Part shown: one piece after another, positions 52,324 to 60,924 of the stretch
Layout: each line of letters begins with the position of its first letter
How positions within the stretch are numbered: position 1 is the first letter of the stretch
NCBI GenBank assembly: GCA_019828565.1
Contig: JAHDYR010000032.1
Coordinates: 1-64,000, forward strand
Direction: 5' to 3'
DNA from: Carpediemonas membranifera
Taxonomy: Eukaryota; Fornicata
DNA: 64,000 nt
Made by a program: the position numbers and the translations under genes
The notes under the pieces: model-generated
Databases searched by the model: none
What the model saw: only the letters and a program-made list of their open reading frames with translations
What the model was told of the DNA's origin: nothing

Positions 52324-52398
52324 GTAGATTATCTAGCTTTTTGAGGTCGAAGATAATCTAGGGTTTAGCAAAGATAATCTAGGGATGTTGACAGTATG
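52324..52398 (-). repeat. G right terminal inverted repeat (75 bp)
   Basis: Reverse complement of 43687-43761 except one base. Confidence 0.95.
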
Positions 52399-54393
52399 TC
52401 GCAGCCCGAAGCATCGACTATCTCGGATGGCATGTCTCCGCGGAAGGGAAATCCATCTCGACCGATCGTCTCGAACCCATCCGCACGCTCAAGGCCCCCT
52501 CAAACATCTCTGAGGTACGCAGCCTCTTAGGTCTCGTCAACTATTTCCGCCCGATGATACCGAGCTTCGCTGTGACAGCTGAGCCGATCCTAGCACTAAC
52601 GCGATCCGGCGTCGCGTGGCGCTGGGAGGCCCCCCAACAGCAAGCCCTCGAGCGGATCAAGGAGACCCTCCTGGATAACATGGTCCTGGCCCACCCGAAA
52701 CCAAACCAGCCCCTTCACCTGTTTACTGATGCCAGCGACATAGGCATAGGTGCGGTGCTCACTACCGGGACCGGCTCGGAGATGAAAGTCGTCTCCTATT
52801 TTTCCAAGACTCTGACCCCCGTCCAACGTAGGTGGTCTACCTATGAACAAGAAGGTTTCGCTATTATATCAGCGATTGCTCAGGCACAACACTTTCTCAG
52901 GGGTCGCCACTTCACACTGCATACCGACCACCGTAATCTGGTCTTTATGGCCACCGCCACAGCACCCAAGGTCCAGAGGTGGCGCCTGCAGCTTCAGACA
53001 TACGACTTCGACATTGTGCATGTGGCCGGCGCCGACAACGGCGCCGCCGACGCACTTAGTCGCCTTCTATCTGTCACGCTACTTCCCTCCGAACGGGAGG
53101 AGCTAATTATGCATTTCCACGGCCGACGTGGAGGCCATGTCGGATATAGGGCCGTTGTAGAGCACCTCCGAGAGGCAGGCCACACTTGGAAAGGCATGGT
53201 AGCCGACACTCGACGTGTCATCTCCACCTGCCCTACCTGCCAGCTGACAAGGCCTACGAAGCCCGCACAGACATCCATGGGACGCACCGCCGCCAGTGCT
53301 CCATTCGAGCGGATTCAGATAGACACGCTCGGCCCTCTCCCTGTTGCCGACACCGGCGAGAGATATCTCCTAGTCCTTGTGGACACTTTCAGCAAGTATA
53401 CTAAGCTTTACCCCACAGTGACTTGCTCGGCGAGCGCCGCTGCCGCTGCCATCCGCGATTGGTCCGCCAATTTCGGCAGACCTAAGGAGATACAGTCCGA
53501 TAACGCCACTCAATTCACAGCCCAGGCCATCGCCGAGCTCCACGAACGTCTCGACTTATCCCACCGCTTCTCCCCGCCCTACCACCCAGCCGCCAACGGC
53601 ATAGTGGAACGCCAGAACGCGGAGATCATTAAGTATATGAGGTCACTGCTTTTCGACAACCGGCAAGACAAGACGGAGTGGCCCAGCCTAATCCCGGCCG
53701 TCACCTATATCCTCAACGCGACACCCAACACTCGCAGCAAATTGTCCCCACTGAAGCTTTTTGTTTAACGCGAACTTCACACCGGTGGATCCTACAACGC
53801 TCGCTAGTGAGCCGCACATTGCCGCGCAGATTGAACAATTCCGCGCCGACATCAACAATTGGGCGCAAATACAGGAGGAAATGCTCGTAGCCCAGCAAGA
53901 AAGACGTCCGAAGAGTGGTCAGAGCTTCCAAGCCGACGACTATGTCCTCTTATGGCCAACCAGCAAGCCTTCCAAGCTCGATCGCCGTGTGAGAGGCCCA
54001 TTGCTGGTTGTGGGGGCGGGAACTATCCGTAATACGTATGAACTACAAGACTTGGTGTCCCTAGCCACCTTCACCGTCCACGCGGACCGCCTGACGCCAT
54101 TCTACACCAAGCTCACACGAGATGAAGTCACGGAGTACGCCACGCGGCAGACCGGCGAATACCTAGTTGAAGCCATCGTTGACCATCACTTAGACAACGA
54201 TAATCGTCTGTTTCTCACCATCAAATGGCTCAACTACGAGCCGGAAGAGTCCACAGATGAGCCCTTCTCCCGAGAGCTAGATCAGCTTGAAGCCCTCGAC
54301 CGTTATGTCGGGTCACATCCAGAGGTCATACCCCTCCTAGCGCGTGCCCGCCGGGCATGGGGGCGGAGCAAGTCGCAGCGCCCTCGGCACTAA
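52399..54393 (+). pseudogene. pol: D1 Pol part 2: RT end, RNase H, integrase, chromodomain
   Basis: Resumes after G (AARSIDYLGWHVSAEG). RNase H: TDASDIGIGAVLT, YEQEGFAIISAI, TDHRNLVFM. Integrase: zinc site ending CPTC, DDE core IQIDTLGPL, SDNATQFTAQ, YHPAANGIVERQN. The chromodomain ends near 54290 (LTIKWLNYEPEESTDEP). One extra T in the run 53758-53762 relative to D2 breaks the frame before FNANFTPVDP. One residue in the integrase block differs from D2 (I versus M before VERQN). Confidence 0.92.
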
Positions 54394-54896
54394 GCTGCAC
54401 ACAAAGGCCTCGAGAGGCATTTCTCCCAAACTGCTTCATTCCACGCCGACAAGCCAGTTATCTTCAGAGTTACGGCAGAATCTTCACAGACTTACCGTAT
54501 CATTCTCATCACGCTGAGCTTTCCTTTATCCCACCAACTTTTGGTTGATACAACCGCCCCGTTGCTGCATATAGGCAGATACACAAGGATTGATCTCCTT
54601 TATAGATATGATGCCTATTCCACAAGTTCCAGCGTGATCGGCGACATCAAGTTGCTGACGGCAACTTTTCGTTCCGACGAGAACTCCGCCCACGCACGTT
54701 GATCATAGCCGGTACTACGCCAACGCATTCCCCCAGGGCGGCCAACGAACTGAGCCCACTTTCAGTTTTTCGCCAACTTCATCCCTTCATACGTTCGTTC
54801 AGCGATGACTCGAACTTAGAGTCGTGCACTTTAAGGGTTGGATCAAAGTTCTGACTATCCAGACGCAGATGATGCCTACCAACATCATGGGGGTAG
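54394..54896 (+). other. D1 3' non-coding region
   Basis: About 500 bp between the pol stop and the 3' LTR, with no gene on either strand, matched base for base (reversed) at 55726-56228 in D2. It ends in a short purine tract GGGGGTAG before the LTR. Unlike A and B, no opposite-strand gene is present. Confidence 0.75.
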
Positions 54897-54981
54897 TGTA
54901 GACCTTCGGGTCGATTAGTTTTATCCAATTTTGTGTCCCGGGTCAAACCCTATAAATCCTCTCTCTCCTCTCATCGCTACA
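54897..54981 (+). repeat. D1 3' LTR (85 bp)
   Basis: Identical to the 5' LTR; followed by the duplicated GTTAG at 54982-54986. Confidence 0.94.
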
Positions 54982-54986
54982 GTTAG

Positions 54987-55638
54987 ATGCACTGTGGCAG
55001 AAGCCGAGTGACAACGGCTGGGGCTTCAGGCACCCACTCGACCACTGGGTGGCAGCATACCTTGGCGCCAGGAGTGATCTCATACGCATGGGCGGCCCTG
55101 GATACACCCCTGTCTGCGACACAGTCCCGCCCATCCCCCACATGGCAGGCTCGGACCCGGAACTCATGATGCCTAAGGCGGACCGGCCGCAGTGCGTTTT
55201 CTCCGAGCACATATACCGCGCCCGTCACAGGACGTCGAGGATTCCGTACGGCGAACTGCTGGCGGCCTGCCTCAACACGGCGGTAGACGACCAGTACGCG
55301 ACAGCACGACCGGTGATAGCAGCCTATAGGGCGGTCCTCGGGGTTGGCATGATCTCGGGGCTCCCCAGCCCAGTGGCACGGCGCCTCCAGGACGGGAACA
55401 CGGCACTCTTCTGCCCCTTCTGCGGCAAAGGTGTAACTAGAGGCACGTGGGAAGACCATGCCATGCTCTGTAGCGCGAAGCGCTGGTTCCCTCAGCGGAA
55501 GAGGAACCTTTTGCACCGCCACGACTTGGTGAAACACGGAATCGTACAGCTGCTTAGCACGACCTCGACAGAGGTCCTTCATGAGGAACCCCTTGATGAT
55601 GGGCTCCTAAAGGACGAGAAGTACCGAGCAAAGGTTGC
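54987..55638 (+). pseudogene. E1 ORF2 part 2: region with CCHC finger, between D1 and D2
   Basis: Joins part 1 in frame when one GTTAG is removed (ARL then DALWQKPSDNGW). It contains GFRHPLDHWVAAYLG and a zinc finger CPFCGKGVTRGTWEDHAMLC (C-x2-C-x11-H-x3-C), the CCHC motif that precedes the endonuclease in RLE-type non-LTR elements. It is cut at 55638 by D2 (duplicated GTTGC 55634-55638). The few residues read beyond that point are LTR sequence. Confidence 0.85.
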
Positions 55639-55725
55639 TGTAGCGATGAGAGGAGAGAGAGAGGATTTATAGGGTTTGACCCGGGACACAAAATTGGATA
55701 AAACTAATCGACCCGAAGGTCTACA
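55639..55725 (-). repeat. D2 3' LTR (87 bp)
   Basis: On the + strand TGTAGCGATG to GGTCTACA. Followed (55726-56228) by the reversed D 3' non-coding region. Confidence 0.93.
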
Positions 55726-56228
55726 CTACCCCCATGATGTTGGTAGGCATCATCTGCGTCTGGATAGTCAGAACTTTGATCCAACCCTTAAAGTGCACGA
55801 CTCTAAGTTCGAGTCATCGCTGAACGAACGTATGAAGGGATGAAGTTGGCGAAAAACTGAAAGTGGGCTCAGTTCGTTGGCCGCCCTGGGGGAATGCGTT
55901 GGCGTAGTACCGGCTATGATCAACGTGCGTGGGCGGAGTTCTCGTCGGAACGAAAAGTTGCCGTCAGCAACTTGATGTCGCCGATCACGCTGGAACTTGT
56001 GGAATAGGCATCATATCTATAAAGGAGATCAATCCTTGTGTATCTGCCTATATGCAGCAACGGGGCGGTTGTATCAACCAAAAGTTGGTGGGATAAAGGA
56101 AAGCTCAGCGTGATGAGAATGATACGGTAAGTCTGTGAAGATTCTGCCGTAACTCTGAAGATAACTGGCTTGTCGGCGTGGAATGAAGCAGTTTGGGAGA
56201 AATGCCTCTCGAGGCCTTTGTGTGCAGC
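55726..56228 (-). other. D2 3' non-coding region
   Basis: The reversed copy of 54394-54896. No gene seen. Confidence 0.75.
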
Positions 56229-59081
56229 TTAGTGCCGAGGGCGCTGCGACTTGCTCCGCCCCCATGCCCGGCGGGCACGCGCTAGGAGGAGTATGACCTC
56301 TGGATGTGACCCGACATAACGGTCGAGGGCTTCAAGCTGATCTAGCTCTCGGGAGAAGGGCTCATCTGTGGACTCTTCCGGCTCGTAGTTGAGCCATTTG
56401 ATGGTGAGAAACAGACGATTATCGTTGTCTAAGTGATGGTCAACGATGGCTTCAACTAGGTATTCGCCGGTCTGCCGCGTGGCGTACTCCGTGACTTCAT
56501 CTCGTGTGAGCTTGGTGTAGAATGGCGTCAGGCGGTCCGCGTGGACGGTGAAGGTGGCTAGGGACACCAAGTCTTGTAGTTCATACGTATTACGGATAGT
56601 TCCCGCCCCCACAACCAGCAATGGGCCTCTCACACGGCGATCGAGCTTGGAAGGCTTGCTGGTTGGCCATAAGAGGACATAGTCGTCGGCTTGGAAGCTC
56701 TGACCACTCTTCGGACGTCTTTCTTGCTGGGCTACGAGCATTTCCTCCTGTATTTGCGCCCAATTGTTGATGTCGGCGCGGAATTGTTCAATCTGCGCGG
56801 CAATGTGCGGCTCACTAGCGAGCGTTGTAGGATCCACCGGTGTGAAGTTCGCGTTAAACAAAAGCTTCAGTGGGGACAATTTGCTGCGAGTGTTGGGTGT
56901 CGCGTTGAGGATATAGGTGACGGCCGGGATTAGGCTGGGCCACTCCGTCTTGTCTTGCCGGTTGTCGAAAAGCAGTGACCTCATATACTTAATGATCTCC
57001 GCGTTCTGGCGTTCCACCATGCCGTTGGCGGCTGGGTGGTAGGGCGGGGAGAAGCGGTGGGATAAGTCGAGACGTTCGTGGAGCTCGGCGATGGCCTGGG
57101 CTGTGAATTGAGTGGCGTTATCGGACTGTATCTCCTTAGGTCTGCCGAAATTGGCGGACCAATCGCGGATGGCAGCGGCAGCGGCGCTCGCCGAGCAAGT
57201 CACTGTGGGGTAAAGCTTAGTATACTTGCTGAAAGTGTCCACAAGGACTAGGAGATATCTCTCGCCGGTGTCGGCAACAGGGAGAGGGCCGAGCGTGTCT
57301 ATCTGAATCCGCTCGAATGGAGCACTGGCGGCGGTGCGTCCCATGGATGTCTGTGCGGGCTTCGTAGGCCTTGTCAGCTGGCAGGTAGGGCAGGTGGAGA
57401 TGACACGTCGAGTGTCGGCTACCATGCCTTTCCAAGTGTGGCCTGCCTCTCGGAGGTGCTCTACAACGGCCCTATATCCGACATGGCCTCCACGTCGGCC
57501 GTGGAAATGCATAATTAGCTCCTCCCGTTCGGAGGGAAGTAGCGTGACAGATAGAAGGCGACTAAGTGCGTCGGCGGCGCCGTTGTCGGCGCCGGCCACA
57601 TGCACAATGTCGAAGTCGTATGTCTGAAGCTGCAGGCGCCACCTCTGGACCTTGGGTGCTGTGGCGGTGGCCATAAAGACCAGATTACGGTGGTCGGTAT
57701 GCAGTGTGAAGTGGCGACCCCTGAGAAAGTGTTGTGCCTGAGCAATCGCTGATATAATAGCGAAACCTTCTTGTTCATAGGTAGACCACCTACGTTGGAC
57801 GGGGGTCAGAGTCTTGGAAAAATAGGAGACGACTTTCATCTCCGAGCCGGTCCCGGTAGTGAGCACCGCACCTATGCCTATGTCGCTGGCATCAGTAAAC
57901 AGGTGAAGGGGCTGGTTTGGTTTCGGGTGGGCCAGGACCATGTTATCCAGGAGGGTCTCCTTGATCCGCTCGAGGGCTTGCTGTTGGGGGGCCTCCCAGC
58001 GCCACGCGACGCCGGATCGCGTTAGTGCTAGGATCGGCTCAGCTGTCACAGCGAAGCTCGGTATCATCGGGCGGAAATAGTTGACGAGACCTAAGAGGCT
58101 GCGTACCTCAGAGATGTTTGAGGGGGCCTTGAGCGTGCGGATGGGTTCGAGACGATCGGTCGAGATGGATTTCCCTTCCGCGGAGACATGCCATCCGAGA
58201 TAGTCGATGCTTCGGGCTGCGAGGATGGTCTTCTTGGCGTTGATCCGAAGGTTGGCGGCGTCGAGCCGTTCTAACACATCCCTCAGATTGCTGATGAACT
58301 CATCTTGGTCGTTACCGAAGACAACGATGTCATCAATGTAGACCAGCGCTCTTATGTAGAGAGCGGGACCCAGGGCTTCCTCTAGGCATCTCTGGCAATG
58401 TATTGCGGCGTTCCGGAGGCCGAAAGGCATCCGTAAGTACTCGTATTTCTTCCCGGCAGCAACAAATGCAGTAATGGTTCTTGCTGTATCAGTGAGTGGG
58501 ATTTGAAGGAAGGCCTTGGACAAGTCTATTGCAGCGAAAAACTGCTTTCCTTCCAGGGTTCCCACGAGGTCATCAATGATAGGCAGGGGGTGCTCGTCAG
58601 GTCGGGTAATCTCGTTGACCCGGCGGAAGTCAAGGCACAGTCTTATTGTCCCGTCACGCTTGGTGACGGCAACGATTGGGGAGTTGAACTGCGACTCTGA
58701 GGGTTGAATGATTCCAGTTGCCTCCTGCTCCTCAGTCTGCCGGCGAATTTCTTCGAGGACAGCGGCTGAGTAGCGGTATGGTGGGCAGTTGGTGGTCATT
58801 CCTTCCTCGAGGACAATGTCGAAGGGTGTGACCTTGGCTGGCGTGGCTGTCAGACCGCCGAACAGCTCAGGAAAGCGCCTTTGAAGGGCCTCGACTTCTG
58901 AAGCTAGCTCGGGCACCAGGCACTGGGGCTCCTGGTTATCGTCGGTCTCTATGACGTTGAGGTCCACGTCCACCTCGCTGTCAGTGTCAGAAACGTCTGG
59001 TTCGCCCATATCAAAGCGAACGACGCCTAGCTCGTTAAGAAGTGGATAGCCAAGTACAAGTGGATGGGATAGCTGATCCAA
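56229..59081 (-). CDS. pol: D2 Pol: RT, RNase H, integrase, chromodomain
   Basis: A 950-codon open frame with no ATG at its start, so it is probably made by frameshifting from gag. It is in the -1 frame relative to gag, and a C5 run (59090-59094 on the + strand as G5) lies two codons before the gag stop. RT catalytic YIDD near residue 249, RNase H TDASDIGIG near 398, integrase zinc site ending CPTC, DDE core near 597 (IDTLGPL), 654 (SDNATQF) and 687 (AANGMVERQN), and a chromodomain near 875-915 (TIKWLNYEPEESTDEP). All catalytic residues are present. D1 has the same C5 run and stop, so the gag-pol arrangement is genuine. Confidence 0.95.
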   Translation of the reverse strand: MDQLSHPLVLGYPLLNELGVVRFDMGEPDVSDTDSEVDVDLNVIETDDNQEPQCLVPELASEVEALQRRFPELFGGLTATPAKVTPFDIVLEEGMTTNCPPYRYSAAVLEEIRRQTEEQEATGIIQPSESQFNSPIVAVTKRDGTIRLCLDFRRVNEITRPDEHPLPIIDDLVGTLEGKQFFAAIDLSKAFLQIPLTDTARTITAFVAAGKKYEYLRMPFGLRNAAIHCQRCLEEALGPALYIRALVYIDDIVVFGNDQDEFISNLRDVLERLDAANLRINAKKTILAARSIDYLGWHVSAEGKSISTDRLEPIRTLKAPSNISEVRSLLGLVNYFRPMIPSFAVTAEPILALTRSGVAWRWEAPQQQALERIKETLLDNMVLAHPKPNQPLHLFTDASDIGIGAVLTTGTGSEMKVVSYFSKTLTPVQRRWSTYEQEGFAIISAIAQAQHFLRGRHFTLHTDHRNLVFMATATAPKVQRWRLQLQTYDFDIVHVAGADNGAADALSRLLSVTLLPSEREELIMHFHGRRGGHVGYRAVVEHLREAGHTWKGMVADTRRVISTCPTCQLTRPTKPAQTSMGRTAASAPFERIQIDTLGPLPVADTGERYLLVLVDTFSKYTKLYPTVTCSASAAAAAIRDWSANFGRPKEIQSDNATQFTAQAIAELHERLDLSHRFSPPYHPAANGMVERQNAEIIKYMRSLLFDNRQDKTEWPSLIPAVTYILNATPNTRSKLSPLKLLFNANFTPVDPTTLASEPHIAAQIEQFRADINNWAQIQEEMLVAQQERRPKSGQSFQADDYVLLWPTSKPSKLDRRVRGPLLVVGAGTIRNTYELQDLVSLATFTVHADRLTPFYTKLTRDEVTEYATRQTGEYLVEAIVDHHLDNDNRLFLTIKWLNYEPEESTDEPFSRELDQLEALDRYVGSHPEVILLLARARRAWGRSKSQRPRH

Positions 59082-59083
59082 AA

Positions 59084-60199
59084 CTAGGAGGGGGCCAACG
59101 CCGTGAGTTGGCGCCCCGATGTCTTACAAACTCCAAGGTCGAGCTCCAGTATGGCTTCCTGTGCGGCTTTCATTATTTGGCCACTGCCAAACTGGACCTT
59201 GCGAGTCGTGGGCCGTACCGAGATTGGTTTGAGCTGCTCCAGGAGCTCGCGGCTAATAAAATTCGCTGTGGCGCCTGTGTCAAATAGCGCGCGGACACAG
59301 GGCATCCCTGGGGTCGACACCGAGAATACGGCCTGCGGTGTCACTCTCTCTGGACCAGGCAAGGGATCTATCGTCAACAGCTCAAAATAGGATGCCCGTT
59401 TATTACGGGGCTTCTTGTCACGCTTAGCGAAACAGTGGTCTATGTCATGGCCGACCTTGCCGCAGAAGGAACACGTAGGGCGCGGAGCCGCGGAGTGGGC
59501 GTTGGGGCCCGGGCGTTCAGCGGCGCGTAGGCGGTCCCCCTCGCGGGTGACCTGTTCCACGTGCCGAGCCTGCTCTATGGCGGCGCGGAAAGTGGCGTCT
59601 AGGTCCCGGCGATCCTGGTAGGTTAAGACGCGATCGCGGAGGCGCTCCGGCTGGATGTGCTGCACGAAACAGCGGACGAGTTGCTTGATTGAAGGGCGAA
59701 CATCGCCGCAGTTCTCAAGCTGCGTCTGATATGCATGGACGTAACGGAGAACGTTGTCCTGAAGGGGACCACGAGAGTGGCAGGTAATCCGCTCGAAGCG
59801 GTCAAGGGCTTCTCTGCGGTCGATGGGCTGGAAGAGAACGTTGATGCGGCGTAGGATGCGCGAGGATTCGGCGTCCTCGGGGAAAACGGGAAGAGGATCA
59901 GGAATAGGTGCTTCGTCCTCGGTGTCATCATCCGTGGCGTCTTCGAAGTCTTCGTCGCTCTCATCGTCCTCCTCAGCAACAAGGGCGTTGCGAGCGGGAT
60001 CAGGAAGGGATTCTTTGAGAGCGGGGTCACGGAGAGCGAAGATTTGCCATACCGTACGGCCAATCAAGTGCTTAATAGGAATAGCACCGCCTTTGGCACG
60101 GTACGCGTAATAGTTCTCGCGGAATTCCTCCCACTCTTTCTGAGTAGTCTTGGTGAGGAAGGGGGCCATAAACAGGTCAATTGACTGGAGCTGATTCAT
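59084..60199 (-). CDS. gag: D2 Gag with zinc knuckle and protease
   Basis: A 371-aa protein from the ATG at 60199 (MNQLQSIDLFMAPFL), 22 nt after the LTR. It has a helical N-terminal region, an acidic patch (EEDDESDEDFEDATDDD), capsid-like helices, a CCHC knuckle CSFCGKVGHDIDHC near 250, and a retropepsin motif ALFDTGATANFIS near 305. Protease lies in the Gag frame, so it is made with every Gag molecule. It ends at TAG 59084-59086. Confidence 0.94.
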   Translation of the reverse strand: MNQLQSIDLFMAPFLTKTTQKEWEEFRENYYAYRAKGGAIPIKHLIGRTVWQIFALRDPALKESLPDPARNALVAEEDDESDEDFEDATDDDTEDEAPIPDPLPVFPEDAESSRILRRINVLFQPIDRREALDRFERITCHSRGPLQDNVLRYVHAYQTQLENCGDVRPSIKQLVRCFVQHIQPERLRDRVLTYQDRRDLDATFRAAIEQARHVEQVTREGDRLRAAERPGPNAHSAAPRPTCSFCGKVGHDIDHCFAKRDKKPRNKRASYFELLTIDPLPGPERVTPQAVFSVSTPGMPCVRALFDTGATANFISRELLEQLKPISVRPTTRKVQFGSGQIMKAAQEAILELDLGVCKTSGRQLTALAPS

Positions 60200-60221
60200 C
60201 TTACTAGGTACCAGTAATTAC

Positions 60222-60308
60222 TGTAGCGATGAGAGGAGAGAGAGAGGATTTATAGGGTTTGACCCGGGACACAAAATTGGATAAAACTAATCGACCCGAA
60301 GGTCTACA
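60222..60308 (-). repeat. D2 5' LTR (87 bp)
   Basis: Identical to 55639-55725. The primer-site palindrome CAGTAATTACTG is at 60212-60223. Confidence 0.93.
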
Positions 60309-60313
60309 GTTGC

Positions 60314-60842
60314 ATACGACGAAATGGAACGCCTGCAGAAAGCAAACAGGCCTATTCCGCAAGCAATCGCTGATCAGGCAAGTAAGATCACGCAGGCACG
60401 CGCAGATATCCTGATTAATGAGCCTCTGCTCCGGAACGGCCGTCCTCTAGTGATTGAGGTCACAGTCGGCAAGTCTGACTCGGACTCATTCATCCAGAAG
60501 AAGAAGGACCAGTACGCCGACTACAATGTTGACGTCATCGTCGTCGCACTCACTCCAACCGGCAGCCACATCGAGTCAGCCGCCAGGAGTCTGGTTGAAA
60601 TCGGACAGGAAATCTGCACGATCACTGGCGCAGAATGCTTTACTGACCGCCGAGCTCGGTCGGTTCTCGCGATCGCACTGATGGGCTGGCTACTGAAGAA
60701 GTCATTCGAGCTCCGCAAGGCACACCGCCTGCTCCATCTGGCCACGTCCGTGATCAATCCTCCACATCTCCCCCCACCCCCTCCCACCGCCGCCATCCAG
60801 CGGAGTCAGCGTGGAGGCGCTTCGGCGCCCCGCAATGGCTGA
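60314..60842 (+). pseudogene. E1 ORF2 part 3: PD-(D/E)XK-like endonuclease domain
   Basis: Joins part 2 in frame when one GTTGC is removed (AKVA then YDEMERLQKANRPIP). The segment RADILINE ... LVIEVTV ... QKKKDQY fits the core of the restriction-like endonuclease (a strand with Asp, a strand with E-x-T/K-like end, then a basic helix), the domain that nicks the target in R2/NeSL-type elements. The tail is proline-rich. It stops at 60842. A small hairpin GTATGT...ACATAC follows at 60850-60868. Confidence 0.75.
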
Positions 60843-60924
60843 ATAATGGTATGTACATGTTTACATACAATCGAGTAAATTCGTAAATTCATAAATGGAG
60901 TCGTGTTATAAGTGATCGCTCGAG

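Larger units (their letters stand above)
43687..52398. mobile_element. G: 8.7-kb terminal-inverted-repeat element, unclassified
   Basis: Bounded by 75-bp terminal inverted repeats (43687-43761 and 52324-52398) with one mismatch, ends CATACTG...CAGTATG. The uninterrupted D2 copy proves the insertion and gives a 2-bp duplication TC. Each TIR has three copies of TAGATTATC-type motifs, plausible transposase-binding sites. A 2-bp duplication and C-A-start ends fit a CACTA-like or ISL2EU-like group loosely, but I recognise no transposase inside. Contents: hairpin 43944-44047, small ORFs, inverted-repeat unit H (45238-49203) with a long acidic ORF, two tandem-repeat arrays and a coding remnant near 51.2-51.76 kb. 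It could be a non-autonomous or composite transposon. Confidence 0.85.
35462..54981 (+). mobile_element. Chromovirus family D, copy D1, interrupted by B and G
   Basis: The 85-bp LTRs (35462-35546 and 54897-54981) are identical, and the target duplication is GTTAG (35457-35461 and 54982-54986). Inside it, B is inserted in gag and G in pol. Without them D1 is about 4.67 kb, the same as the uninterrupted D2. It carries two extra single bases relative to D2 (G at 35796-35798, T at 53758-53762). Confidence 0.95.
55639..60308 (-). mobile_element. Chromovirus family D, copy D2, uninterrupted
   Basis: 4670 bp, minus strand, with two 87-bp LTRs (55639-55725 and 60222-60308) identical to each other, and target duplication GTTGC (55634-55638 and 60309-60313). 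The LTRs differ from D1 by one extra CT in the CT tract, so D2 and D1 are separate insertions. Gag and Pol are both intact, so this is probably the most competent D copy here. Confidence 0.95.
31439..60850 (+). mobile_element. E1: RLE-type non-LTR retroelement, interrupted by two chromoviruses
   Basis: Removing D1 (35462-54981) and D2 (55639-60308), each with one copy of its 5-bp duplication, leaves about 5 kb: ORF1 (31707-32516), then ORF2 with an N-terminal zinc finger, RT (YLDD), a CCHC finger and a C-terminal PD-(D/E)XK-like endonuclease. That order matches R2/NeSL/CRE/GENIE-like site-specific retroelements; GENIE elements are known from Giardia. The reading frame continues exactly across both insertions once the duplications are collapsed, which proves that the three pieces were one gene. 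Outer boundaries are uncertain. Confidence 0.8.

Noticed and set aside
52399-58205. Inverted D1/D2 sequences as the ends of one larger TIR transposon
   Set aside because: Each D copy has its own LTR pair and its own 5-bp target duplication, and the LTRs differ between copies, so they are independent insertions.
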